Positions 1-11,669 of a stretch of DNA of 64,000 nt are shown here, in pieces. The notes under the pieces were generated by a model that saw nothing but the letters and a program-made list of their open reading frames with translations, was not told the DNA's origin and ran no database searches. Made by a program: the position numbers and the translations under genes. The DNA is from Physcomitrium patens (Eukaryota; Streptophyta; Bryopsida; Funariales; Funariaceae), in NCBI RefSeq assembly GCF_000002425.4, contig NC_037273.1, positions 9,622,089 through 9,686,088 of the forward strand, given 5' to 3'. Each line of letters opens with the position of its first letter. Positions within the stretch are counted from its first letter, which is position 1.

Positions 1-64
1 TCTTGTCCGGCAGGTCAGCGAATGAAGGTTCTTGAGTTGGATCCACTAGTTATTGGTTCTCCAT
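1..64 (-). pseudogene. Start of the extra 3' frame of element A (cut by window edge)
   Basis: The minus-strand ATG at 64-62 opens the same frame that follows the chromodomain in element C (48626) and A2 (14615). It begins MENQ, then has a stop where the relatives have Gln, then continues in register to the window edge. CAA to TAA is a C-to-T type change. Function unknown. Confidence 0.6.
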
Positions 65-451
65 CTCCTGAGCATCACTACTACAAAGAAGCTACAAATA
101 AGATTTGAAAGTAGAATGTTATCTTGTCTAGATGTTGTTTGTTTTATAAAGAAGGTTTTCATCTTGATTTTGATGGATGTTGTCGATGAAAAGCCTCCAC
201 CGCCTTTGCTACATTTGTAAGATTCTTTATTGGCTCCCATGTGTGTTTACTAATATCATATACGTGCCAATGGACAAGATATTCTAATTTATTTCAGCGC
301 CGCCTTGAATCTAAGACTTCTTCTACTTCAAACTCTTCATTATTATCCACTTCTATAAGAGGAGGTGGAGCTTGTCGTCTTCTTGGTATGTCCACTGTCT
401 TATATGGTTCAAGAAGAGATATATGGAATACTGGATGGATTTTCATTGACT
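65..451 (-). pseudogene. Element A integrase tail and chromodomain
   Basis: Minus-strand translation gives the end of the integrase C-terminal region (ESMKIHPVFH-like, then SLLEPYKTV-like) followed by a chromodomain with the motifs EFEVEEVLDSRR, KLEYLVHWH and TWEP. The aromatic positions expected to bind a methylated histone tail are partly kept. One in-frame stop lies in the DSRR region. Its upstream half resumes at 9062, on the other side of element B. Confidence 0.8.
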
Positions 452-456
452 CCGGT
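452..456. repeat. Target-site duplication of element B, left copy
   Basis: ccgg(t) here is matched by ccgg(t) at 9062-9066. The terminal t is shared with the TG start of the LTR, so the duplication reads as 4 or 5 bp. Joining the flanks restores the integrase tail of element A. Confidence 0.75.
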
Positions 457-1688
457 GTCGTTTTGTAACATTAGTATATCGTGAAAATATAAAGAAATAT
501 GACTTTTACTAATATTCAGTTACCTCGAATATTGGGAGCAACGACCAATTCCAGTGCAAATACTGAAAGGCCACGTTCAGTCATTCCATTACAGTCAACC
601 GGAGCATACTCAAATGCTCCATTTGATTCCAATAACGGGAGTCAGTACAAAGGGAAAGGACCAATTCAACGACGGGTGAGCCTAGTTCGAAGAGCCAATT
701 GGATCCAATTTCAAGACATCCAATCTGAGTCATCTTACCAAATATGAGACCTGACTTGGTCAGACAACCCAATGCGGTCCAATTTTGAGAATATCCAGGT
801 CTTACTACGGGTCTTTTAGCTAATATGAGACCTGAATTGGTCGGGCGATTCAATGTGGTTCCGATTACAGGGCTCCAATTCCGTTTCAGGCTGTTCCGTC
901 CTTTGTGCTGTTCCGGGAACGTCCTTTCGGTAAAAGGATCTCTTAAAGATAAAAACGGAGGAAAAAGCTTTGATGACGGAGCCAATTCCAAATCCAAGAC
1001 GGAAAGAGCCAATTTTGGATCCAAGAAGGAAGATTAAAAAAATTCAGAGGCTAGGATTTGAAAGAGGGGAGAATTAGAGTTAAAGGGGAGGATAGGTTAA
1101 GAAATGGGAGGGGGGAGAGAATAAATTTTTTTGAAGGTTTGAGAAGGATCAGGGAGCTAGCTTCATGCTTTGGAAAGGAAAAAAAGACAGAAAATTGGGT
1201 TTTTTTCATAGGGTTTTGGAAAGACTGAGGCAATCGTTGCTGAAGTCAATGTTGTAATAGTGAATCGGGATTTTTAATGAAGTGGGTTTGATTACTCTTG
1301 ATTGTTTTGTGAAATCGACATTACGTCTGTGATTGAAGAATTAAAAGGGTGTCTATAGGATTGAGTATGCGGAGTGAATGAAATTTATTGGATTAATCTA
1401 AAAAGACAGTTAGTGGATACAAGATCATGAGTATAAAGCGGTATCGAAGATTAGCAGTTTGGATTGTTCGGGGTTCTCTGTAACATCTAGAGACCTACTT
1501 GTTGGGACAAAAAGGACTTCGATGAGTAGTCGAAGGACATCCGTATAGATTTATGGTATATTCTTGCAGTTATTTATATTCAAACGGTCAATAACCGATA
1601 AACTGCTTGAATATTGGCGAATCTCCATACTACCTTCTACAGCCAAACGTCCGACGTGTTCTTGAGCAGGAAAGTACGTAATACGACA
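456..1688 (+). repeat. 5' LTR of element B
   Basis: Starts TGTCG and ends TACGACA, directly before the primer-binding site. It matches the 3' LTR (7646-9061) over most of its length, but has fewer copies of the internal 73-bp repeat and lacks about 100 bp present near 8400-8530 in the 3' copy. Confidence 0.85.
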
Positions 1689-1692
1689 TAAG

Positions 1693-1706
1693 TGGTGAAC
1701 CCGACA
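1693..1706 (+). promoter_or_regulatory. Primer-binding site of element B
   Basis: tggtgaacccgaca lies 4 bp inside the left LTR. It begins TGG, as expected for pairing with the CCA end of a tRNA. The 14 bases would pair with a tRNA ending TGTCGGGTTCACCA. I cannot name the tRNA. Confidence 0.7.
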
Positions 1707-1790
1707 TGAAAGCTTGAGGTGGAAGGTACTGCATTTCGTTTGATTTTATTTTTATCTTAGGAAAACGAAAATAAAAATTTTGAAGGATCT

Positions 1791-2495
1791 TTGGGAGGAA
1801 TTTTTGGTGGGGGTTCTTCAAAAGGACAAGGTATGCACATGGATCCATCTATTGCTAATATGTTTCAAGCCTTCTCATTAACAATACAGCAACAGCAAAG
1901 CAATGATCGAAAGGAAGCTTTGGCAACCAAAGCATTGCAAGCAATGGTCAATAAAATTGATCAATTTGATGGAAGGAATATTTCAAGGTATTTAACATTT
2001 TATGTTCGTGAAATGGAATTAAATCGGATTTCTAAGAAGAAAATGGTTGAATTATTTGGACTTGCCACGATGCTGGAGATAAGAGACCATATTTCATCAA
2101 TTACGGATCGTTATGGGAATTCATGGGAGGTTTTTTCACATGCATTGAAAGACGAATATTTCTTGGAAGATGCTGATCGCGTTACTAAGAAGCTGTTTCT
2201 AAAATGGATTGAACGGCCCAATAAGAATTTGCAAGCAACAGAGCTACTAAGGGAATTTGAGAGGCAGTACTCTCAATTATCGAAGGTAGAAAAATTGACA
2301 TTGGAGCTGAACAAAATTGATCTATTTCTTCAAGCTGCTGATGGAGAATTGCAAGGAAAATTAGAACTCCTTCTTAAAGACAAAGAAGAAGATGAAGGAT
2401 TGACAACAAAGTGGAAGAACGTTAAAGATGCAATGGAATTGCTTGCAAAAAGAGAAAGGAGGAAGGATAGGAGTAATATTTTGAAAACAGTATAA
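1791..2495 (+). pseudogene. Element B gag, capsid region
   Basis: About 234 codons stay open. The first ATG is at 1830 (MHMDPSIANMFQAF), and the frame is open back to 1761. The translation has the layout of a gypsy capsid: a Gln-rich stretch, then FDGRNISRYL, SWEVFSHALKDEYF and ELLREFERQYSQLS, then a charged KDKEEDEG and a KRERRKDR end. It would package the element RNA in virus-like particles. The frame stops at 2495, although the protein should continue into the zinc knuckle downstream, so this copy is broken. Confidence 0.7.
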
Positions 2496-2798
2496 GCACC
2501 CAAAGCTCCAGTACGTACAACACCACCAACAATGCCTACAGTTCAACCTTTGACATCCTTATCAAAGAAAGCAGATATGGGGATGAAAGAAATTATACAA
2601 GGAATGTGAGATCTTCAAATCAAATTGGCAAGACTTGAAGAGAATACTTCTACAAATAATTCGAAGAATGTTTCAAAACAAGGATATGTACAAAGATGCA
2701 TTTGGTGTGATGACGCTTCACAAACTAGAAAAGATTGCAATGAATTTAATAATATGATACGGCAGGGAATTATTTGCTAGAAAGATGGAAAGATAGCA
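2496..2798 (+). pseudogene. Element B gag, zinc-knuckle remnant
   Basis: Interrupted coding with a degenerate CCHC-like motif near 2697 (CIWCDDASQTRKDC), which retains the first two and the last Cys but not a clear His. Stops at about 2608 and 2778 break the frame. Confidence 0.5.
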
Positions 2799-3257
2799 TT
2801 GAAATATAGAGAGGATCTTCTTCAAACCAATTTTAGTAAGGGAAGAATGAGAGCATTGGTTCAAGATTACTTAAAAGAGCATGAAACAGTAATACGAAAA
2901 AGTGCAAGTTATGGTGCTAGAGTAGATGATGAAATTGGTGGAAGTACGAAAACTAGTGAGTTTTGGGCTTCTGTCGTTTTTACAATGCAAGAAGGGAAAT
3001 TACCTCGAGAAGCGTTATTGAGAACTGCAGCTACAATACGAGGTGCAACAGGTTGGGAGGATCCTATTGAGTCTCTTTCAGTTCATGCATATATTGCTAA
3101 GAGCCAACATGAAGCCTTGATGGAAGAGAAGAGACGAGGAAATTCTTCTAAGAGGCAAACTCGAGGAGACAAGGCTCAAGAAGCAGCTTCACAAGAATTG
3201 CCTGTAAAGAATACCTCAGCATCATTGGAAGAAAAAAACGAGGGAGACAAAAGATAA
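2799..3257 (+). pseudogene. Element B gag/pol linker region
   Basis: 152 codons are open. The charged segment includes QDYLKEHETVIRKSA and ends in a Lys/Glu-rich tail. It lies between the zinc-knuckle remnant and the protease, and a frameshift just after it separates it from the protease frame. No catalytic motif is visible. I place it in the gag-pol junction only by position. Confidence 0.5.
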
Positions 3258-3276
3258 GGGTCAATCAATTGCTTAT

Positions 3277-3999
3277 AAACTACTTTTTGACATTGAAGCG
3301 GTAACAAATTTGAAAGAGGTGTTGGAAGAACATATACTAAATGCTAAGGTGGAATTCACATTGAAAGAAGTCTTGGAAATTGCAAAGAAGGAGTTTCATG
3401 ATGTTATCATTGACAGCATTAAGCGAAAGAGGCAATTAATGGACGAAACTGGAATGAGTCATGCTATTGATACAAGAATATATAGAGATGAAGAAGAGGT
3501 TGATATTGGTTACAAGCAACCAACAAATGAAAAGAATGGATATAATCAACAAGTACGTTTCGAAGATTCTAGTGACAAAGAAATGGAAACTTTGAGCCAT
3601 TATACTCAAAAGCATTGGACAAGGGCAACTACTGAGGTATTGATAAAAGTAGGAGATTTAGAAGAACCAATTGTTGCTTTAGTCGACCATGATTCTGAAA
3701 TAAATCTCATGTCTAAAGATCTTTATAAGAAGCAAAAATGGCCAATTGATATGGAACATGGATGGGCAATACAAGCAGCTAATAACACACAAGGCAAATT
3801 ATATGGAGCTTGTCCAGATGTCAAAATTCGGATTGGGGATGTTGCGACGGAGCAACATTTCTTTGTTCAATATACGACGTCTTATTCGTTGATTTTAGGG
3901 CAACCTTATATTATGGCAACACGGATAGAAACAAAAGTACTTGACGATGGTTCTGCTTATACAAGGGTACGGAGCGAGGATGGGTGGAAAGCTGTATAA
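3277..3999 (+). pseudogene. Element B aspartic protease region
   Basis: The frame is open from about 3277, upstream of any ATG. The segment EEPIVALVDHDSEINLMSKDLY aligns with the retroviral-type protease active site (D-S/T-G-A-E-I-N-L-M-S). Here the Asp is followed by His-Asp instead of Thr/Ser-Gly, so the catalytic triad looks damaged. A later LILGQPYI matches the second conserved block of this fold (ILGxPF). The enzyme would cleave the element polyprotein. The frame ends with a stop before RT. Confidence 0.65.
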
Positions 4000-4142
4000 T
4001 TTCTAACAGTACCTCCTAACCATGAATGGAATCGAGATAGATTGAGGGAGAAACCATTGCCAAAGATTGTTGAAGGATTTAAGGATTTTGGGGAGGTACC
4101 ACTGTAAAGCGAGATTATGGAGGTACAACAGAGGAGGTACTC

Positions 4143-5528
4143 TTGCGAGATGAAGGTGCCTTTGATGCGAGTTTTATTGGTATATTGGAGAATGGAAATA
4201 TTATGTATAAGAAAGTTGATGATTTTAAAAGAAAAGAAAGAAAAAGATTATATGATATTGAAGGACAATTACACAAGTTAGGTACATTGCAAGATGATGA
4301 GAGGATTTTAGGTGTTTATGAAGAAAATGGACTGGAAGATTCATTGGAATTGATTACATCTATTGGATTAGGGAATAATGATAAGATTGTTGAGATTCAT
4401 TCAAGAGAGGTTTATACCATACTTGAATCTTTTCAAGCACCAGAAGTCACTATAGAGACGAGATATAAAACGACAGATAAGAAGGTAAAGCCTATTGCCG
4501 GACCATTACCAGAAGATTCTAAAGAACAAATAGGAGAAGCATCAAAAGAAGCAAGTTTAAGAGATCCAATGAGTATTGGACATCAGTTTACTAAAGAGAC
4601 TTTTGAAGAATTGAAGATTGGTTCTGATGGTTCTTTATTGTTGGAGGAAATTACTTGCTTCAAAAAGATGTTGGCTAAACAAGGTAGATCGTTTGCCTTC
4701 AAATCTCATGAAATTGGATGTGTCGATCCAAATATTGAAACACCTATGGTTATCTTCACTATACCACATGTACCTTGGAATCTAAGACCGATTCCAGTAC
4801 CGAGGGCACATTTATCTAAATTGGTTGAACTGTTAAAAGAAAAGATAAAGATGAAAATATTGGAACCCTCATTTGCCCCGTATTCTAGTCAATGGTTTAC
4901 GATACCTAAAAAGAATGGGTCACTACGGTTTATTCAAGATATACAACAAGTGAATGCAGTAACTGTCAAGAATGCAGGAATTGCACCTATTGTAGATGAA
5001 TTTGCTGAGGCGTTTGTTGGAAGGGCGAACTATTCAATGGGTGACTTGTATTCAGGTTATGATCAATTTCAACTTGCCGAAGGAAGTAGAGATATGACAA
5101 CAATGAGGACACTACTTGGATTGGTTAGAATGTGCACTCTTCCTCAAGGCGCGACCAACTCAGTTGCGCATATGATGAATGGGATGAATAAGGTATTGAG
5201 AGATTTTATTTCGGAGAAGACTATGCCTTTTCTGGATGATGTTCCTACAAAAGGGTGCAGAGAAGGAGACAAGGATGAAACTTTAGATATGAGGGGGTGT
5301 TGCAGATATGTTGTTGATCATATACAAGATTGTGAAAAGATTTTAACTCGGCTTAGAGAAGTTCATCTTACATTATCGGGTATGAAGTCCGTATTTGGAG
5401 TACGAGAGGTTGTAATTGTTGGCCATTTATGTGGATCTTATAGAAGAAAACCAGATCCGACTAAAGTTGATGGAATTGAAAGGATGAAAGAGGATTGTGA
5501 TTCTTTAAAAGAGGTTCACAGGTTTTAG
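4143..5528 (+). pseudogene. Element B reverse transcriptase
   Basis: 461 codons with a full RT palm: RPIPVPRAHL entry motif, APYSSQWFTIPKKNGSLRF, motif A region SMGDLYSGYDQFQL, motif B LPQGATNS and the catalytic box MPFLDDVP at 5229-5240, with both Asp retained. It copies element RNA into DNA. A frameshift or stop at 5528 separates it from RNase H. The FLDD box and the RFIQDIQQVN motif differ from the [10 protein letters not shown] and YLDx motifs of elements A and C, so this is a different lineage. Confidence 0.8.
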
Positions 5529-5645
5529 GGTGCATGTGTATTTTATCGAATCTGGATCCCTCATTTTGCTCACATAGCGGATCCATTATATGAACTGTTA
5601 CGCAACGGTTACCGATTTAAATGGGAAAAAAGGCATATTCAGGCA

Positions 5646-6806
5646 ATGCAAAGATTGAAGAAATTATTGATGTCACCTCCAATATTGAGGAAGGTTTATT
5701 ATAAGTGCAATAGACCAGCGATTCTTACTGTGGACGCTAGTCCAATTGCCATTGGATGGGCTGTGGGTCAAGATGATTCCAGTGGAGATAGATTTGCAGT
5801 TCGGTTTGGGGCTAAAGTTTTAAGTATTTGTCAGTATGCATATTCACAAGTCAAAAGAGAACTTTGGAGAGTCGTTTCGACTATGAAAGCTGAAAAAGAT
5901 TATTTGATTGGGGCAGTAGTAGTAATTGAAACAGATTGCTTGCCATTGCTTGGAATGATTATTAACTGTTCAATGCCAGATATTACAATGTTGAGATGGA
6001 TTGCTTATATTAAGTCACTAAATCCAGAATTTAAGCAAATTATTGGGAAGGACAATTTAGTAGTAGACATGCTATCTCGAGCAAGATACGAGACGGAGGA
6101 CGAAATGGTTGAAGACATTGATGACGTCGGATTGAAATTCTATTCAATATTAAATCTCAACAGAGAAGACAAGCTATTTCTTGAAGAATCTTATGAAGGA
6201 GAATTATTGGATATTGGTCATTACTTGAATACCTTGACTAAGCAGGGAAATTTGTCTACAGAAAAATTTAAACAAATAAGAAAAAAAGCATATGGATTTT
6301 TACTTCGAGATGGATTCTTATGGAAGAGATCAAAGAAAGGAATTGGGATGCCACAACGAGTGATAGGCAAAAAGGAAGAAAAACTAAAATTATTAAAGGA
6401 GTTCCATGATAGTTTATGGACAGGGCATAGAGGAATCTGGGCTACTTTTGCTAAACTCAAGGAACGATATTGGTGGAAAAATGTGTATCGAGATGTGCTC
6501 TCATTTGTAGAGTCATGTGAAATCTGTCAATCGTATTCTAATATCCGACATCGAGATGGTCTTCATCCTACGTATCCTCTGGCTATTCATTTTAAATGGG
6601 TTGTTGATTTGGTTATTATGCTGGTTGGGTTATGGCAGATGAGATATTTGATTTTAACTCGTGAAGATTTATCAAATCAAGTAGAAGGAAGAGCATTGAG
6701 GACAAAATCTACAGAAGGGATTTGTAGGTTTTTGCTTGAAGATGTCATTTGTCGCTACGGATGCGTAGGAAAAATCACTGCAGATCGTGGAGAATTAAAT
6801 GCATAA
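5646..6806 (+). pseudogene. Element B RNase H and integrase N-terminal half
   Basis: 386 codons. The RNase H part starts PAILTVDASPIAIGWAV (first catalytic Asp), then has KRELWRVV (Glu), IETDCLPLL (Asp) and DMLSRARY. The integrase zinc-binding region follows: HDSLWTGHRG, then ESCEICQS (HHCC), then the core strand FKWVVDLVIM with the first DDE Asp and ITADRGELNA with the second. A stop follows directly after the second Asp block. These domains degrade the RNA strand and insert the DNA copy. Confidence 0.8.
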
Positions 6807-7097
6807 GAAGCTCGTAAGTTCTTTGAAAGATGTGGAGTTAAACTATCACTGATTACTGCTTATAATCCAGAAAGGAATGCAAAAAGCGAACGCGGTCACC
6901 CACCTATTGTGAAAGCATTAGTTAAAGCTTGTAATGGGAAAGTTAAAGAGTGGCCACAGCTTTTGTCATTTGCATTATCGGCTGATCAAACAACACATAG
7001 TTCGGTGATAGGATATATGCCAGTAGAACTTATGACAGGTCAAAAACCAATTATGCCGATTGAAGAAAAGGTACTTATTTGGAGTATGTTACCATAA
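6807..7097 (+). pseudogene. Element B integrase core, C-terminal part
   Basis: Continues from the preceding segment after a stop: ARKFFERCGVKLSLITAYNPE, then the region of the third acidic residue (AKSERGH), then VKALVKACNG, WPQLLSFAL and SSVIGYMPVELMTG. It ends at a stop at 7095-7097. Confidence 0.7.
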
Positions 7098-7145
7098 GAA
7101 GATGGATTGATAAGAGAAGAACTTCTGGCTATTAGGATTTGACAA

Positions 7146-7511
7146 TTGGAGCAAAGAACGGAAGATGTCCAGATAGCATTGGGAAGGTTAAAAAGAGCAA
7201 GGTTACAAAACAAGGTGCGATTCGATAAGCAACATCGATTGAGACCAAAAGCAATCGAGGAAGGTGACAGGGTACTTGTTTATGACAATAGTCTGGATAA
7301 TCAACATAGTACTTTGCGGAAATTCTCAAAACATTGGTTTGGACCATATGTGGTAACAACTGTTCATGATAATGCGACTTACTCATTACGGGAGTTAGAT
7401 GGTACAAAATTGAAAATACCAATTACAGGGAAGCGAGTAAAAATATTTAAACGAAGACACGTAGAGATGAATATGGAAGACCTTAATGAAGGTATAGAGA
7501 TTCCCCAGTAA
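7146..7511 (+). pseudogene. Element B integrase C-terminal (GPY/F-type) domain
   Basis: A basic segment (RLKRARLQNKVRFDKQHRLR), then EEGDRVLVYDNSLD, then KHWFGPYVVTTVHDNATYSLREL. WFGPYVV is the GPY/F module found at the integrase C-terminus of many gypsy elements. No chromodomain follows; the end is acidic and short. Confidence 0.7.
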
Positions 7512-7631
7512 GAAGATGAAAGTGATTTGGATAATGAAGGTTACGAAGACGAACTGGACAAATACGTAGAGGATATATTCTGAATCAAACAGCAATTGGG
7601 TAAATTGGTGCATATCGGAGGATGCACAGGT

Positions 7632-7645
7632 TCAGAGGGGGTAGA
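7632..7645 (+). other. Polypurine tract of element B
   Basis: cagagggggtaga-type purine run directly before the 3' LTR start, in the position where plus-strand DNA synthesis is primed. Confidence 0.65.
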
Positions 7646-9061
7646 TGTCGTGTTGTAACACGAGTATACCGTGAAAATATAAAGAAAAGGGACTATTATT
7701 AATATTCAGTTACCTCGAATATTGGGAGCAACGACCAACTCCAGTGCAAATACTGAGTGGTCAGGTTCAGTCACCCCGTTATAGTGAGCTGGGGCATACT
7801 GAAATGCTCCGTTCGATTCCAATAACGGAAGTCAACAGGAAGGGAAAGGACCAATTCGCGCGACGGGTGAGCCTGGTTCGAAGAGCCAATTGGATCTAAT
7901 TTCGAGAATCCAATCCGGGTCCTCTTACCCATTATGAGACCTGAATTGGTCGGGCAACCCAATGCGATCCAATTTCGAGAATCCAATCCAGGTCCTCTTA
8001 TCCAATATGAGACCTGCATTGGTCGGGCAACCCAATGCGATCCAATTTCGAGAATCCAATCCAGATCCTCTTATCCAATATGAGACCTGAATTGGTTGGG
8101 CATCTTACCCAATATGAGATCTGCATTGGTCGGGCAACCCAATGCAGTCTGATTACGGGAACATCCAGGTTACTACGGGTCCTCTTATCCAATATGAGAC
8201 CTGAATTGGTCGGACGACTCAATGTGGACCCGAGTACGGGGTTTCGATTCTGTTTCAGACTGTCCTATTCTCTGTGCCGTTTTGAAAGCTCTGATGGCGG
8301 GAGCCAATTTCGAATCTAAGCTCTGACGATGGGAGCCAATTTCGGATCTAAGACGGAAGATTGAAGAAATTCAGAGGATAAGGTTAGGGGAAGAATGAGA
8401 TCAGGGGGGGGGTTTTTTTTTGGGGATCAGGGAAGAGCTAGCTTCAAGCTCTTGGCAAGGTTACTAGTTTGGTTTCATGGGAGGTTTTTGGAAGATCAAA
8501 GGGGATTGGAGAGGAGCTTCATGCTTCGGGGTCGGGGAAGAAAAGACAGAGAATTGGATTTTCCTTCTTCATAGAGTTTTGGGAAGACTGAGGCAATCGT
8601 TGCTGAAGTCAGTGTTGTAATGGTGAATTGGGATTTTTAATGAAGTGGGTTTGATTACTCTTGACTGTTTTGTGAAATCGAGTTACGTCTGTGATTGAAG
8701 GATTAAAAAGGTATCTATAGGATTCAGTATGCGGAGTGAATGAAATTGATTGGGTTAATCTAACAAGACAGTCAGTGGATACAAGATCCTAAGTACAAAG
8801 CGCTATCGGAGATTAGCAGATTGGGTTGTTCGGGATTCTCTGTAACGTCTAGAGACCTACCGACTGGGGCAAAGAGGACTTCGACAAGCAGTCGGGGCAT
8901 CCGTATAGATTTACGGTGTATTCTTGCAGTCGTTTATATTCCAGCAGTCAAAAACTGATAGACTGCTTGACTATTGGCGAATCTCCATACTACCTTCTAC
9001 AGCAAGACGCCCGGTGCGTTCTCGAGCAGGAAAGCACGTAATACGACAACGTAATATGACA
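7646..9061 (+). repeat. 3' LTR of element B
   Basis: Starts TGTCGTG and ends TATGACA just before the right target duplication. Compared with the 5' LTR it has an expanded 73-bp repeat block, an extra segment near 8400-8530 with G9-T9 runs, and a 13-bp near-duplication of its terminus (acgtaatacgaca / acgtaatatgaca). Confidence 0.85.
7910..8215 (+). repeat. 73-bp tandem minisatellite inside the B 3' LTR
   Basis: Units starting ccaatccrgg at 7910, 7983 and 8056 are 73 bp apart, and further truncated units follow to about 8215. The core is atgagacctgaattggtcgg. The 5' LTR has only about two degenerate units (about 745-870). Long reading frames here are translations of the repeat, not genes. Confidence 0.85.
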
Positions 9062-9266
9062 CCGGTACATGTAAATGATATGCAACTCGATTGATTTGTA
9101 TAGAAATAGCAAATGGTCCCAACCTTTGATAGTCCAACATTTTACAATACCGAGTGGTCTTGATATTGCAACGAAGTAGCCATACCTTATCACCTAAGAT
9201 GAATGATGGTTGTTCTTTTCGATAGACATCCGCATTGACCTTTTGTTGTTTTTGAGCCCCTCTTAA
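9062..9266 (-). pseudogene. Element A integrase C-terminal segment (upstream half)
   Basis: On the minus strand this continues the integrase: DVYRKEQPSFIL-like, DKVWLLRCN-like, LDYQRLGPF-like, ending at the insertion point of element B. It joins to the chromodomain segment at 451. Stops are present. Confidence 0.7.
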
Positions 9267-9764
9267 CTACGCCTTCATCGTTGCATGTAGCTCTGATAAA
9301 TGAATTGCCAAATCTTTTGCAGTAGGATTATCAACTTTTGAAAAGTCAAAAGTATCAAGTCGTGGATGATAACCATAATTAGCAAAGAAAGGTGTTTGTT
9401 TTGTAGAAGAATGTACTGTGTTATTGTAAGCAAACTCTCCCAATGGCAAAAGAGTTGTCCAATCATCTTGTTGGTAGTTAATGGTACACCTTAAATATTA
9501 CTTCAAAACTTGATTAACACGCTTCGTTTGTCCATCAGTTTGAAAATGGAATGCCGAAGATAGTTTTATATCCACTTTTAGAATCATGAAAAGAGTCCGC
9601 CAAAATCTTGATACAAATTGAGTTCCCCTATCTGATATAATATCCCTAGATAATCCATGATAGTGATAGATATTTTCAAGAAAGAGCTTAGCTATTTTTT
9701 TACCTGTGATAGATTTTATACATGATACAAAATGTGCCATCTTGGTAAAACGATCTACTATCAT
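9267..9764 (-). pseudogene. Element A integrase catalytic core
   Basis: Minus-strand pieces give IVDRFTKMAHFVSC, IISDRGTQFVSRFW (second DDE Asp), HFQTDGQTKRVNQVL (third acidic position changed to Lys: TERVNQ in element C, TKRVNQ here) and FAYNNTVHSSTKQTPFFANYG. At least two frame breaks are present. The Glu-to-Lys change would inactivate the integrase. Confidence 0.75.
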
Positions 9765-10175
9765 GAATATAGAATCATAAGAACCTCAGATTGGAAGATC
9801 CGTAATGAAGTTTATAGAAACAGAAGACAATAGTTGTTCTAGAATGGGTAATGGCTGAAGAAGTCCAAAAGGTCGATGACGAGGAGTTTTTGATTTTGAG
9901 CAAACATCACATGATTATACAAAATCTTTGACTGCCTTCCACATTTAAGGCCACCAAAAATCCCTAGATGTCAGCTCCAAAGTTTTATTATATCCAAAAT
10001 GTCTTGTTGCTAGGAAGTCGTGACGAGCTTGAAGAATACGTAAACGTGCTTCTCTTTCTGGAACATATAGGCATCTTTCAAAATAGAGTCGGTTATTCTT
10101 GAATTCAAATTTAGAGGGATCATGAGATTTAAAAGAATTATTCTTGATATCATGAACAAGAAGGTCTGAAGACAT
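9765..10175 (-). pseudogene. Element A integrase N-terminal zinc-binding region
   Basis: Minus strand: RLYFERCLYVPEREARLRIL, then ARHDFLATRHFGYNKTLEL (the two His), SRDFWWP, then a stop at about 9945. The CDVCSKSKT-like pair of Cys lies beyond that stop. Confidence 0.7.
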
Positions 10176-10181
10176 ACTTAA

Positions 10182-10943
10182 CTAGACTTGCTTAAGAAAA
10201 GTTAAACCAACAGTCAATGTTGATTTTATTGCTCGAAGATGAAATTGCTCCAGCTTTAAGAGAACCATTCTTTGTTGCTCAAAAGCTGCATCTCCTACTT
10301 TTGGTGCAAGATAAGAACGTCTAGACAAGGCATCAGACAAACCTTGTTGTTTTCCTGGCCGATAAGTGATGATGAACTTGAATCTTGATAAAGACATGCT
10401 CCAACGAGCTTGGCGATGATTTAATATGCGTGCTGACATAAAATATTCGAGGTTCTTGTGATCCGTATGTACGGTGACTGGATTGGAAGCGCCTTCTAGA
10501 TAATGATGCCAATCTTGAAAAGAATCCACAATTGCAAGAAGTTCTTTGTCATGGATCTCATAATTGATTTCTACTGCTGAGAATTTTCTTGAATGAAAGG
10601 CTATTGGATGAAGTTTGTCATCTATTCCCATTTCTGATAAAACCGCACCCAGAGTAAAGTGTGATGCATCTATTTCCATAAAGAATGCTTTGGAAAAATC
10701 AACACGATACAAGGTTGGTGTAGAAACAAACGCTATCTTCAAAGATTCAAAAGCAACTTTCGCTTCTTGATTCCATTGGAGTTTGTCTTTATAAGTCAAA
10801 CGTGTAAGTAGAGCTGCAACTCGAGAAAAGTTTTTGATGAAGATTCGATAGTAGTTGGCAAATTCCAAAAAACATTGGACATCTCTTACCATTTTTGGGA
10901 TCTTCCAATCTATAATAGTTTGAACTTTCTTAGGATCCATCAT
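10182..10943 (-). pseudogene. Element A RT connection and RNase H
   Basis: 253 codons are open on the minus strand, starting MMDPKKVQTIIDWKIP (thumb/connection). Then come FFMEIDASHFTLGAVLSEMG (first RNase H Asp kept), YEIHDKELLAIVDSF (Glu), VTVHTDHKNLEYF (Asp) and GLSDALSRRS (last Asp). All four catalytic acids appear present, unlike element C, in which the first is Asn. Confidence 0.8.
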
Positions 10944-11560
<617 letters not shown>

Positions 11561-11669
11561 CGAATGGCGGTTATGCTCCTTCTTGAAGGTCAATTGAGCA
11601 ATCATAGAAACGATGTTCCATGAGTGTATCTACATTCTTTTTTTCAAATACATCTTGAAATTCTTGATA

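Larger units (their letters stand above)
456..9061 (+). mobile_element. Element B: Ty3/gypsy-type LTR retrotransposon of a second family
   Basis: It is bounded by related LTRs starting TGTCGT (456 and 7646). A primer-binding site lies just inside the left LTR and a purine tract just before the right one. The internal order is gag, protease, RT, RNase H, integrase, which defines Ty3/gypsy. No chromodomain is visible. The reading frame is broken into at least six pieces by frameshifts and stops. The LTRs differ in length (about 1233 and 1416 bp), so this is not a fresh insertion, although it is younger than element A, which it splits. From memory, the RT box MPFLDD and neighbouring motifs match a gypsy group seen in fungi and in bryophytes rather than seed-plant lineages. 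Confidence 0.88.

Noticed and set aside
7771-8319. Several frames in the element B 3' LTR (minus 7771-8019, minus 7998-8222, plus 8035-8319)
   Set aside because: They are translations of the 73-bp LTR minisatellite and repeat the same peptide (WARPMQISYW/RPTNSGLI types).
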